NCBI GenBank assembly: GCA_025738555.1
Contig: JAOVFP010000007.1
Span: 2,852,001-2,916,000 of the forward strand
From: Cyathus striatus
Taxonomy: Eukaryota > Basidiomycota > Agaricomycetes > Agaricales > Nidulariaceae
DNA length: 64,000 nucleotides
Direction: 5' to 3'
The position numbers and the translations under genes were made by a program. The notes beneath the pieces were generated by a model. That model had not been told where the DNA came from. It saw only the letters and a program-made list of their open reading frames with translations, and did no database searches. Shown one piece after another: positions 36,142 to 47,493 of the stretch; position 1 is the stretch's first letter, and every line of letters starts with the position of its first letter.

Positions 36142-36572
36142 CACTGCGCGCATGCCTCGACATTTCAACGTGAAATAGCTTTGAAATATCGTGGAAATAT
36201 TCTTTTTATTACATCATTATTTCGCTTTGTAATACTTATACAATTCACATATAATATTTCTCACATATTGGAAAGTCACAATAACAAAGAAATATTGAAA
36301 CCCGGATCCCTATTTTCTTCCAAATCCTTTATTCAATATTTCAAAGGTTTTTCATCTATGAAATAACAAAGAAATATTTATTTGTCACACTGAGTAGTCA
36401 CAATGAGCTTTGTCTACCATTGTCTCATCTTTGTGACATACATATGTCACAAGGTTCTTATCTAAGAGATCTTAGCAAGATCTCAGTGACATTGTGACAT
36501 ATGTCACAGTCATCACACTTGTCGCAGTTGTCACATGTGTCACACATTGTCACAGTTGTCGCAGTCGTCACA

Positions 36573-37053
36573 CTCTGTAAAAAAGGAAGTGCATGGTAAA
36601 GTCATTGTTAGCTCTGAATTTATACATTTGCGCATGAATGACTTACAAATGACATGCCAATGAACTGTTAATGGCCTGTAAATGAGCTGTGCATGTCAGA
36701 AGCGTGCTATCAGTCACAATTCAGAGTGTCACAATTTCCTTGGCTCAGTCACAACAAGTGTGACTCTAAAAAGGTTCAAAAACATTTCAAAAACATATAG
36801 CAATTTCAGCTCTTATTTTCTTCTCTTAAAATTTGGAACATATACTTATACATCTATAGCAAACAATACTATGTAGTTAGATTCAATTTCAGTGGCCTGT
36901 ATATGGTAGAATTTAGCATTTAAATCAAATTTGCTTATAGGCATATTTCCGACATTACCAGCTCATTTACAGATCATTCATGCTAAGTTCATGCGCACAT
37001 GTATAAATTCAGAGCTAACAATGACTTTACCATGCACTTCCTTTTTTACAGAG
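36573..37053 (+). mobile_element. 481-bp MITE, copy 1
   Basis: Terminal inverted repeats of about 65 bp: it starts CTCTGTAAAAAAGGAAGTGC and ends with the inverse, CTTCCTTTTTTACAGAG. It sits inside GTCACA satellite, with CGTCACA on both sides. It has no coding capacity. Copy 2 at 37411-37891 has the same length, the same orientation and about 95 percent identity by eye. Confidence 0.85.
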
Positions 37054-37410
37054 CGTCACAGTTGTCACAGTTGTCCCACAGTGTCACGCCTGTCGCAGTT
37101 GTCACACTTGTGACACTTGTCCCACAGTGTCACAGTGTTGTGACGACTGTGACGACTGCGACAACTGTGACAACTGTGACACTGTGGGACAACTGTGACG
37201 ACTGCGACAAGTGTGACGACTGCGACAGGCGTGACACTGTGGGACAACTGTGACGACTGCGACGATTGCGACAAGTGTGACACTGTGGGACAACTGCGAC
37301 ATGTGTGACGACTGTGACGACTGCGACAAGTGTGACGACTGTGACGACTGCGACAAGTGTGACGACTGCGACAAGTGTGACATTGTGGGACAACTGCGAC
37401 ATGTGTGACA
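37054..37410. repeat. GTCACA/TGTGAC minisatellite with strand switch
   Basis: A degenerate satellite of GTCACAGTTGTC and CACAGTGTCCCA units up to about 37138, then the reverse complement (GACGACTGTGACGACTGCGAC, ACTGTGGGACAACTG) to 37410. The halves are complementary, so the block is itself a large imperfect palindrome. Shorter tracts of the same satellite flank both MITEs at 36476-36572 and 37892-37975. Open frames here (Cys-Asp and Ser-Gln repeats) are artefacts. Confidence 0.9.
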
Positions 37411-37891
37411 CTCTGTAAAAAAGGAAGTGCATGGTAAAGTCATTGTTAGCTCTGAATTTATACATTTGCGCATGAATGACTTACAAATGACATGCCAATG
37501 AGCTGTTAATGGCCTGTAAATGAGCCGCGCATGCCAGAAGCGTGCTATCCGTCACAATTCAGAGTGTCACAATTTCCTAGGCTCAGTCACAACATGTGTG
37601 ACACTAAAAAGTTCCGAAAACACTTCAAAAACATATAACAATTTTAGTTCTTACTTTCTTCTCTTAAAAGTTGGAACATATACTTATACATGTATAGCAA
37701 ACAATACAATGTACTTGGATTCAATTTCAGTGGCCTGTATATGGTAGCATTTAGCATTTAAATCAAATTTGCTTACAGGCATATTTCCGACATTACCAGC
37801 TCATTTACAGATCATTCATGCTAAGTTCATGCGCACATGTATAAATTCAGAGCTAACAATGACTTTACCATGCACTTCCTTTTTTACAGAG
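37411..37891 (+). mobile_element. 481-bp MITE, copy 2
   Basis: Second copy of the element at 36573-37053, with the same termini (CTCTGTAAAAAAGG...CCTTTTTTACAGAG). Differences from copy 1 include both C-to-T and G-to-A changes. Whether the pair arose by transposition or by tandem duplication of satellite plus MITE is unclear; the equal length and orientation favour duplication. Confidence 0.85.
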
Positions 37892-38318
37892 TGTGACGAC
37901 TGTGACGACTGTGACGACTGCAACGACGACAACTGCGACAAGTGTGATGACTGTGACATATGTCACAATGTCACTGAGATCTTGCTAAGATCTCTTAGAT
38001 AAGAACCTTGTGACATATGTATGTCACAAAGATGAGACAATGGTAAACAAAGCTCATTGTGACTACTCAGTGTGACAAATAAATATTTCTTTGTTATTTC
38101 ATAGATGAAAAACCTTTGAAATATTGAATAAAGGATTTCAAAGAAAATAGGGATCTGGGTTTCAATATTTCTTTGTTATTGTGACTTTCAAATATGTGAG
38201 AAATATTATATGTGAATTGTATAAGTATTACAAAGCGAAATAATGATGTAATATTAAGAATATCTCCATGATATTTCAAAGCTATTTCACGTTGAAATAT
38301 CGAGGCATGCATGCAGTG

Positions 38319-39790
38319 TGCACCTGGGACTGAGTTTATAAGTGCCAGATCAAACCTCATTGTGAAATAGCATCGGAAGTTTTTGGTGTAGTTTTGAGAA
38401 GTATTAACTCCATATTTTGGTGTATATGAATATTATGTTAGTAAGATTAGACTAAGTCAGGTTGCATTCTCAATTTTTTGCTTTTACATTTGCTATCAGC
38501 ATAGTACTTACAAGGTAAGTTAATTATTTACACCAGAGGCGAGATAACATAGTTACTTTGCTGCACCTGCTGAGACTTTGAGTTTATAAGTGCAAGATCA
38601 AACCTCATCCCAAGTGTGCTTGAAATTTTTGGTATAGGTTTGACTCCACATTTTGGTGTACATGAATATCATTTTAGCAAGGTTATACCAAGTCAGATGG
38701 TGAAGTGGTCATATGGACAACTTGCCATCTTGTATTGTATTGGATGGTAATTACATCAATGACACTTTTGCTCTATTTTTGCATTGAAGATACCATTATG
38801 GTACTTACAAGGTAAGTTAATAATGTACAATAGAGGTGAGGTAGTGGAACTAGTTTGTTGCACTTGAGACTTTGAACTTAGAAGTGCATGGTTAGACCTC
38901 ATTATCCTCTGCGTCTTGTATCTTTTTGTATAGGTTTTGCTCCATACTTTGGTGTATATGTATATTGTGTTAGTAAAGTTATACTAGGTCAGATGGCGAA
39001 GTGGTCATATGGACAAATTGCCATCTTATATAACCTAATATCAGCAGTTCATTTTTTTCACATTGGAGATACTGGAGACTTTCGACCACTTGTTCACGGC
39101 TTCTGGTGCGTGACAGGAAAAATTGGTTTGACCAAGTGTTCAAACCCTGAGTTGATGCGTGACACCTGGTGGTTCTGTTTGTGCCTCTACAGCCGCCCGG
39201 CACGGGCGGAAAAATCGGCTAATTAAGTGCCATATTTGTCTCAAAACTTATGTTCATGGCAGCCTGTGATGTGTGACAAATGTGCTCAAGTGTTCAGTTC
39301 AAACGCCCTGCGTGACGCGTGACTGAACACTTGGTCGAAAGAGTCCAGTATTTGCATGGTAAGCATAATTACAAGATAAGTTGATAATTTACAGTAGAGG
39401 TGAGGTAGCAGAGTTACTCTGTAGTGTTTAGAGACACTATGGAGCTGGAGCTGTGCTTAAGTGGAAGTTCGAACCTCATTATGAAATATCTGCCATCCAC
39501 AATTTTTTTTGGTTGGGCGAGAGTGGGTGAAGAGGGTTCAAAGAATGTATATCAAGGCATAAATTTGTTTTATTTTGTGGGACTTGTTTCATGCAGTTAT
39601 CAAGGACGATACATATCATGCATGACATCAAAAATAATGTGCACAGTGATTGTTACTGATCTTCATTCATGCGTTGTCAGTTCCTTAGATGATAGCCGGA
39701 ACACTGCGTTCTCACAGATTCGTGCATGCTATTGGTTCATATGAATATAAGCCTGTGGAGTTTATTCCCTCTTATCTCCATACTTGGATA
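38319..39790 (+). repeat. tRNA-related repeat array, segment 3
   Basis: Cores start near 38535, 38830 and 39399. The last (39399-39480) is one of the clearest tRNA-like copies: GGTGAGGTAGCAGAG at the start, GTGGAAGTTCGAACCTCATT at the end. Between 39070 and 39330 is a unique GC-richer insert with ACACTTGGTCGAAAGAGTCCAG that is partly inverted on itself (AGTGTTCAAACCCTGAGTTGATGCGTGACA and TGTTCAGTTCAAACGCCCTGCGTGACGCG are related). Confidence 0.7.
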
Positions 39791-40027
39791 TGATATAGAT
39801 CAGGTCTAAGTATATCTTCACAGCGTTCAATATCGTATCATTGTTAATACTATCCTCAATACCAATCCACAATCCTTATACATTCACGTACTGAATCCTA
39901 ATCTCATCTGGCACAGTAGCATGCCTCACAAACCCTTATCCACGCAGACACAAACTTTACTTTGATCCCGAAAAATAGCCAATAGACATCGTATGATGGC
40001 ATGTTTAGCTAGGGCACTGATGTGACC

Positions 40028-40058
40028 TTCCAATTCCAATTCCAATTCCAATTCCAAT
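40028..40058 (+). repeat. (TTCCAA)n microsatellite upstream of the CHS7 pseudogene
   Basis: About five units of TTCCAA. The matching position upstream of the intact CHS7 (54911-54933) has TTCCGA units, so every CpG there corresponds to CpA here. Confidence 0.7.
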
Positions 40059-40424
40059 CCTGCAGGTTTGCATTCACACAGTTAGCAGAACACACGTTGC
40101 TTGGATTGCTTTGCTTTGAGCCTTCTTTTCTCCCTTTCCCATTCTCCTTATCGTGCACTCCCACTCCTGCATTTTCATTGACTCTGTGCCAGGATTGATT
40201 GTACTGTTGTGTTGAATTGGATTTGAATTAGGCTAGGCTAGGATTGGATTGGTATGTGTTGATTTAGGTCCCATGATGTAGTATTTAGGAGGTTGATTTT
40301 TTGTGTTTTTAGATCAGGTGCACGAGCTCTCTTTCTTTCTCCCTCTTCTCTCCTCTCCTCTCTTCTTCCCTCCAGTTATGAAATCTCACGAATAAAAGAA
40401 AAGAATAAAAAAGAAAAGAAAATG

Positions 40425-40767
40425 ATGACTTAATTCAGCGACTTTGCACTCTTATGCCATGATACACCTTCTTATCTGTGGTGAACCTATTCTATCACCA
40501 GGTCTGTCTTCCTCCTCCCCCTTCCCACTCCCATATCTAACACTCCCTCCTCCCTCTTCACTAACAGCTCCTACACCTATCCCCAACAACACTCCCTGGA
40601 AACGCAACCTCAGATCCATTCCTCGAACAAAGATCAATGGCTCTAGTGGTGCTTATAACCATCCACGCCAGAGTAGTCACAGTGTAATTTTGTGGGTTGA
40701 TTGTGAATGGGGTGGTGGTGATGCAGGTTGTGGAGGATGAGACGATAGCTAGTTTGGCTGTGCGTAT
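40425..40767 (+). pseudogene. Truncated CHS7 duplicate
   Basis: A copy of the 5' part of the gene at 55306. The start reads ATG ACT TAA: codon 3 is TAA where the intact gene has CAA. The first intron is kept (40503-40577). Exon 2 is cut after CCTCAGATCC and joins directly to a point inside exon 3 (TTCCTCGAACAAAGATCAATGG), deleting the segment that encodes the first two membrane helices. A partial third exon and a long intron-like tail follow to about 42400, with no later exons. Most differences from the parent are C-to-T or G-to-A, many at CpG. It is not expressible as a chaperone. Confidence 0.85.
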
Positions 40768-43011
40768 TTCTATCCTTTCTGTCTCCCTTTTCTTTTTTGT
40801 TTGCACTTTTTTGTTTGGTCTTGTTTCTTTTGTCTTTTGTCTCTCGTCTCTTGTTTCCCTGATGCTTTCTCCCCTCTCCCAGTACAACATGCACCCGCAC
40901 TATGGACTGCGACTGCATTGCCCCATTGCACATTTTCATTCGTGGGTGATATGTATCCTTGGCTTGATGTGATATGATGTTGTGCAATGGAGCATGGGGA
41001 GACATGCGCATGTGCCGCAGCCATGTGTATGCTTGATGATGATGCCTGGTGGATGGGTTATGATCATGCACAGGAGTGGGTATGGGCATGCAGGGATTGC
41101 TATGCACTACGCATGCGTAGAGTGGAACAGAGTGACGGTATGCCAGATGATGGGACTTCCTACACTGTGTTCTGTTCTGTCTCCCTCTTCCACTCTCCCT
41201 CTATTTCTCTTTCACCTTCACGGTTTCGGTTTAATTCTTGAGCTGTTTGCGAGAATACGCTTAGTTGTAAGTGGGAGTTGTGCAGGGATACAATGTGGTG
41301 GGCTGTGTGTGGGATGGGGCTGTGCCATAGGGTGGTACTAGTGCTGGTGCTGGTGCTTGGCCGGTGGTGGATGGGTTGATGTTGGGTTGACAGTGATCGT
41401 GGCGGAGGGTAGTTGATGTGATACTTGCATTGCATTGGTATACCTGTGCTGTGGCTTGAGGCAGTGCGAGTGGGTGTGCTGCTGGTGAGCTGTTTTGCCA
41501 CTAGTAGATTGGATGGATGTCTCTATGGAACGATAAAGGGATATTCTGGTCTGCAATGCTACAGTTTTTTCTTTCTGGTGTGGGCTGCTTGTTTGAGCTG
41601 TGAGTAGGGGAGGCTCTGTGGTGTGATACCCTGCTGTGGTTCGCCTTTGACAATTACGGTATGCTCGGCAATACAATGCACATGTTAGAATGCCTTTTTC
41701 TTCCTCTGCGCGTGAGAAAGCTCTTTGGTCCTTGGATCTCTGCCTTCTCATTGGTAGTGTGTTGAAATACAATGCAACAGTATGGACCACTGTTCATGCT
41801 TTCGAATGCTTTGGCCACCAATGTGACACTTTTGACCCATTTGACCTACTACTCTTTGACTCTGCTTTGACATATTGTAGATAGATATATACTCCCTTAC
41901 TTTTACTGTAACCTTAGTCGTTGTATTAACTACACACTGAGGTAAGATCATCTACTCGTTACACATTTCCTTTTTACTCATACCTTACACCTATCACACA
42001 TAGATATACATACTTACTCTAACTCCTTTGTGTGCATAGGTACAGTCATTGTATTAACTACACACTGAGATATACATACTTACTCTAACTCCTTTGTGTG
42101 CATAGATCTTAGAGGTGTTGTTTTCTACATAGTGGTGCTTCCCACTTCCCACTTTATGGTGGGATGACATAATGTTCTTTGCCTATCGCTGTCTCTTTTC
42201 TGCGTGCACACAAGCTTGTCACTCATTCACCTAGAGTGTACTGCTTTGTTCATGTGTTAAGTGGTGGGCTAGGGACCAGCTTCCTGTCGAGCCCTTCCCT
42301 CTCATTGGTAGTGGTACTTCCCACTTCATGACTGGGAGGACTCGCCTTCTCTTTCCCATATACTGCTACCTCTTTTCTACAAGGCATGAGGACCAGTGTA
42401 GAACACTGGATATCCATGACACTACCACCTCTTTTATAATGTATTTTAATATATTTCCCATTTATATAAACACACTTGATTTGTGATTTAAGCTGTGAAT
42501 CAAGTATATACTGTTAATCTAACTATTATTATACATCACCCAGTAGTTGATCATTTTATTTTATTTCTCCTTCAGCTTAACTAAAAATCCAAAAAAATCA
42601 TGGGTTTACCTGCTACCCAACATACCCATGGGTATGGATTCTGGCAGGTACAGGTCCAGGTAGCCCCTCAGATACCCATGGGTTACTTATGATGTTGTCT
42701 ATATGTGTTATACAGACTATCTAACAATGCATTTATTACTTTGGCATTTTTCCAGAAATAAAATACTAGTCCATGCACTTGACATAACTAGTCAGGGGTG
42801 CTATAGCAAGGTGAAATTTGTAAGAGAGAATAGAAAGGAAGTGTGTCCATACCCTTGACATGACTCATCAGTGGGGTGGGAGCAAAAGTGGAAAGTGTAG
42901 ATGGAGTGAAAAACAGGAGTTATAATAGAACAATAGTGAGAAAGAATATGTGTATATGGTGATATGCAGTGGGGGTATAGAGGAAAAAGTCACCTAACTT
43001 GGTAATACCTG
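40768..43011. other. Duplicate of CHS7 intron 3, then AT-rich sequence
   Basis: From 40768 to about 42400 the sequence matches, with heavy divergence, the 1.9-kb third intron of the intact CHS7 (for example TTCTTTGCCT...CTGCCTCTTTTCTGCGTG). The frames 40987-41341 and 41338-41790 are intronic shadows. From 42420 to 43011 no gene is seen. Palindromic ACCCATGGGT words at 42600-42690 (ATACCCATGGGTATGG) suggest the end of another transposon, not delimited. Confidence 0.45.
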
Positions 43012-45659
43012 CTAATATCTTCTTGATTGATAATTCTCATAGTCACTTCTTACAACTGGAAAGGGGACTCCAATTATTAATGGTTGATTTTGTGACATTG
43101 TAACATATGGAGAATACCCTTGAACTCCTGGATAGTGATTGTACCCTGCAACAGAAAAGTTGCTATAATGAGCTATTGGGTGATGTTGTGCTTCATTTAT
43201 ATACTGATTGTCCTGATGATCTGAGTATTGATTTTCAGTTGTTGCTTCTCTACTGCTCATTAATGGTGTATTTTGTAGTATTATAGTATATTTATATGGG
43301 CCTTTAATGAAGCTTATAGATGAATTTTGTGGAGTTCCTGGATTCTGGTTCATACTGAACACAGGATCATTATATAGCTGATGCTCTGGTGCACCAGCTG
43401 GATATGTGTAAACTGTGCTTCTGCTTTCCTGAACTTCATGCCTATTCAATGCATATTTATCCTTGTTTTTCTGAATCATTGGCTGACATTGATGCAAAAC
43501 ATCACATTTCTAATGAAATTGTTAGTTTTATATGTACATTATCAACAATCTGTGTGTACTTACACTAATATATTCATCAATAGCCATCTCTATTTCACTA
43601 GGTAGCAAGCACATGCCTCTCAAGAATTTAGATTGAATATAATAGTTCTTGACATCAATAGATGGTTTTAAATGTTTAAATAAATAGTTGATAACTGTAG
43701 GATAAATTGGAAAAGTGACATATGGATATCTCATCAATTTTAGTTCATGATCATTTGCTAGCCCTTCATGTCCATGAATAATAGTGTCACACAGACTATC
43801 TATTATTTCTAGACATTTTTCATCACTGAGGAAATATTCTCTTCCTCGCACAGGACTCTCCAGCATTTCTCCTATCAAGCTATAGTTCATTGCTACCTCA
43901 TTCATCTTTGTTTCATGAAAATTTCTTCTGCCATGTAAGTGAGATAGGGCTTCAATATATAATTCATTATCAATATCACTAGATAGAAGTTCTTGAAAGA
44001 AATCATCTGTTGCATCAAGTAAACATCTACAAAAGTCTGAGAGATGTTCTACTAATGGAATTGCAGTGTCCTTTATTATATCATAATGATTAGATGAATA
44101 TTATGAGAAAATGATTTGTTGACTTACATAGATTTGATCTTCATCCAAATCAAATTCACAGAATTTTGAAAGTATGACATATGCATTCTCCACACATTTA
44201 TAATTATATAACAGAATATTCTTCAATTTTTTTTGAATATTGTCTCTTCTTTGTAATGAAAACTTGTCAATCAACAACTGATTGAAATTACTATTTTCAA
44301 AAATAGAAAAGAAATTTTGAAGTGCATAATCAAGTACATCATCATCCCTATAAAGGTTGCCATCCTGAAATTCATTTTTCAGGATAATATCAAGAGTAAA
44401 AATTCCAAGGGATGTATAAGCCTTTTCCTCTGAGATGTAAAAGTCTCCTGATCTGACATAATTTTTCAGAAAGTCACTGAAGGAAGCATGAAAGAAGCTA
44501 ATAGACATTTCTCTATATGCACCATTCCCATCCTCTTGTTCTGACCCAGGAATGTAAACAATTGAGTGTAGGTCAATTAATTTCAACTGCAAATCAACCT
44601 CTGTAGTACCTAAAAATGCAGCAAGATTGTCAAGATATTTCATTTTAGCATCTGTAAATATCATAACTTCAAATATGTGTTTAATAGAGCTATAGCCATT
44701 TGCTTTTGCTATGGCTACAGAGAGAATATGTGTGTAAAGTGCATCCAAATCTGTGTAGGTAGATAAATGGCCCTGATGTATCCCAACAGTTTCAAGCAGC
44801 CTTTCCCTTGGATCACTTTGATCATTTTTAATATATTTTATAACTGTAGAAGCATATATGAACTGTCCTGATGATCTGTTTACAGGAGTTCTCAGGTCAT
44901 GTTCAGATGGCCATCTTAGCTCATTGGAGTATTTAAAGGCTACATGTACTCTCTTAATTGTTGTAAACTCACTCTTAAGAAATGTGTATATATCTTCATC
45001 AGGGTTGTAATGGTTGCCAAGAACTAATGGAATGTACTGGGAACTGACAAGTGGATCTTCAAATGCACTTCTGATTGCAAGTTCTGATCGGCTAGCTATG
45101 AGAAAATTTAAATATATCAATGATTTTGATGTAATGCCAGCAATCATTTTCACAATTCTTGATTGGACCTCAGAATTCTTGCATTCATCCAGACCATCAA
45201 TAATTATTAAATGTGGAAGGTTCAAATTGTGATAATTCTTCCTGAAATGTAACAAGATATTTTCCAGTGGCTTCAAAACTAGACTTTCCATTTGAACTTC
45301 CATGACATTGAAGAAGATCATATCATGATGTTCAAGTAAATTCATAGTATATTCCTTTATCTCAGGGATTAAAGTTCCAATTTGATATGCAATGGTGGGT
45401 ACAAGCTTAGTCCCATCATTTCTTCCAGTCATTGAAGCTGTTCTTTCATATAACATTTTTCAGCAACTGTTTGAGCAATTGACAATTTCCCTGCACCAGC
45501 TGGTGCATGTAACCACATTATTCTTTTTTCTGGGTCCTTTTCCTCAACCCAGCGCATCATATCATCTATAACCACATACATCTCCCATCTCCCCTCACCT
45601 CCCATTTGTATTCGAGGAACCCGGCATGTGTCCATATGCGACATTGTTATGCTGTTACA
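43012..45659 (-). pseudogene. NACHT (NLR-like) P-loop gene, truncated and frameshifted
   Basis: Fungal NACHT proteins are NTP-hydrolysing signalling switches linked to non-self recognition. On the minus strand: the frame to 45430 has DDMMRWVEEKDPEKRIMWLH and the P-loop APAGAGKLSIAQT, where the usual Ser/Thr after GK is Leu. A frameshift with loss of about 5 residues lies at 45430-45456. Then TGRNDGTKLVPTIAYQIG, Walker B LIIIDGLDEC and LNFLIASRSE lead to the intron at 44127. Exons 44070-43564 and 43509-43012 follow in phase (introns 57 and 54 bp). The C-terminus is Gln/Asn/Tyr/Pro-rich. The 5' end is lost at 45659, where a transposon (45660-52219) begins. The apparent start MMCLSVVV is transposon sequence. 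Confidence 0.85.
45654..45659 (+). repeat. Target-site duplication of the outer element, left
   Basis: GTTACA, repeated at 52220-52225 directly outside the opposite terminus. Confidence 0.8.
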
Positions 45660-46354
45660 TATGGAAAGTCTAACAACCACACTCAAACACATCAATTATA
45701 ATTGAGCTCTGGTGTGCAGCACTGCAGCTTCTCAGTTAGATATTACAATCTCAGTTTCAGAATCTCACTTAAGCAAGACTGAGTGCTTACTAACTGAAGC
45801 ATGGTCATCCGGTATGGTGGTAACTATATGTACTCAGCAATTATTTAGTTCATTACAGTAAATAGAATAAAATGCCTATAAGTATAAGCTCCAATATAAG
45901 TATTTGTGGACTAGATGCTAACATGAGGATCAAACTCGGGACCTGCTGAAGTGTAAGTGAGCTATATATATCCTATGGTGCCATGTGCTTAGTCACCACT
46001 ACTTTTGTGCAACTTACATAGCACCATGAGAAACAAGTTTTTTCCTTATTCCTTTAGCCAAAATGCTTGTATTCATGATGGGAACAAAATGTTTAGACAG
46101 ATTTTTGAAATTGTCAAAACTGACAGAGTTATGATTTTTGTCCAACATAAATTCCGCCACCTTATGTAACATATGCTATATACAGTAATTTATTCCCACA
46201 CTTAAATATTACTAATCAAAGGCTCATGCAACCGTCATCAGTGTGAAGTAAATATACTGCTTTGATGAATACTTCTTTACCTGGGATTGTGCCTCCTTTG
46301 CTCCCAGTCCATCATGATATGCCTTCATCCATTGCATCATACAATGTTCCCATC

Positions 46355-46963
46355 TCATTATTGTTTTGATTCAAGAGCTTTGGGTAGATTATCTTGAAGT
46401 GATGTGAACAGTGTATGGTCACAATGTTCCCCGAGATAGTGCTTCACATTGCCACATTGCCCCAGAAGAGTGCCATTCCAAGTGCCACTGTTGGATTGAG
46501 ATCCACTAGCATTTATTGATTCATGATCAGGTTCCAATGTGTTGACAGTTAGGGTAGGACGGTGGCCTTCACCTAACAGGCCCAGTCTGAGACATGCTTT
46601 GGCCTCTCATGCTTGTGCAGCTGCTTCTTTTTTGGCTTTTCATGGTCCAGGCATCATTTTACAAGTGATTCTATAAGCTACATATGCATAATCTATTGAA
46701 ATATACATGCCTATAATTTCAATTTTTTTTGCCTTCCAATTCTGCCATTGCACCAATGTGGCACTGACTAAGCACATGGCACCATAGTGTATTGTTGGTA
46801 TCCACTTGCATTCTCCACCAAATCTCTTCCTCAAATTATACCTCTTTGTGCACTGCTCCAACCAATACCCATCTCCTGCAACACACAGAGCTCTCATAAA
46901 TAATAGTTCTGAAATTGGCACTGAATCGAGACCCTGAGTTTGACAAGAAAATTCTCGTCTCAT
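46355..46963 (-). pseudogene. Unidentified broken gene inside the outer element
   Basis: On the minus strand a 107-codon frame (46963-46640) encodes DSVPISELLFMRALCVAGDG, EQCTKRYNLRKRFGGECKWI and YGAMCLVSATLVQWQNWKAK. After the stop the same frame continues through one more stop and reads KACLRLGLLGEGHRPTLTVN and GTWNGTLLGQCGNVKHYLGE to about 46360. Two isolated stops in an otherwise protein-like 200-codon stretch indicate a decayed gene. The Trp/Cys-rich text suggests a transposon-borne protein. Family not recognised. Confidence 0.45.
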
Positions 46964-47334
46964 CGCAAACTCTTCAATTACTAGTAGTCTTTCAATTTCT
47001 CTTACTCAAGTGACTCCATTCACTAATAATGTTTCAATCTATTCTTTTTATATTATTCTTCATTCCTTTGTCCGATGCATACTGTTTTACTACTTTTAAA
47101 TTTATTTGTTTTTCTGGTATTTAAACCTCTGTAGTTCCACTACAGAATCTAATCAATTTTACTTGGACTCGCACTCGACTTCTAAACTTAGTACGATGTA
47201 TCAACAGTAATCTTCAATTCACTTGCTTTACATTCTCGCCAGCTCTCGTTCCGCTAAAACTTGGTCTTGAAGTTCATTTTCAATTAGTACATTCTGCATA
47301 CTCATTTATTGTTCTAATTTCATTCTTTGCACCT

Positions 47335-47400
47335 TAGGATACCCAGTCAGACGGACATCTCAACAAGCTTGTATAATTTGTCTTCTTTAGGTACGTGCAG
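47335..47400 (+). repeat. LTR-family conserved block, fragment
   Basis: CACCTTAGGATACCCAGTCAGACGG...CTTCTTTAGGTACG matches the block seen in the TGTAGAGC LTRs (28105-28170, 32400-32465, 33905-33970), with an upstream TATTTAAACC box at 47119. A fragment of the same retroelement family lies inside the outer element. Confidence 0.5.
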
Positions 47401-47493
47401 CTGCACCTTCACCTCTTCAAAATTTAGGGGCCGCCTCACAGTGAACTTTTTGGGAAAGTTTCCAATTTTATGCAATCCTTATACTCGCAATCA

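Larger units (their letters stand above)
36142..38318 (+). mobile_element. CACTA-like non-autonomous element
   Basis: The left end is CACTGCGCGCATGCCTCGAC, and the right end is its inverse with CpG-to-TpG changes. The inverted repeats run about 430 bp (36142-36572 against 37892-38318). The host tRNA-related core is interrupted as ...TTTGC TGC [element] TGC ACCTG..., a 3-bp TGC duplication. CACTG termini with a 3-bp duplication fit the CACTA/EnSpm (CMC) superfamily. The interior is a GTCACA-based satellite carrying two MITE copies, with no transposase. Confidence 0.75.

Noticed and set aside
37054..37410. Possible CRISPR array (short repeats with spacers)
   Set aside because: Units are contiguous and degenerate without unique spacers, and the host is a fungus.
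36990..37475. Long open frames in three frames over the GTCACA satellite (Cys-Asp or Ser-Gln-Leu repeats)
   Set aside because: They follow from a 3n-periodic satellite without stops; no start context, splicing or conservation suggests translation.
41338..41790. 150-codon minus-strand frame in the CHS7 duplicate
   Set aside because: It corresponds to intron 3 of the parent gene on the opposite strand.
43012..45695. Intact NACHT gene starting at 45695
   Set aside because: The first residues are transposon terminal repeat, and there is a frameshift after the P-loop, so it is a pseudogene.
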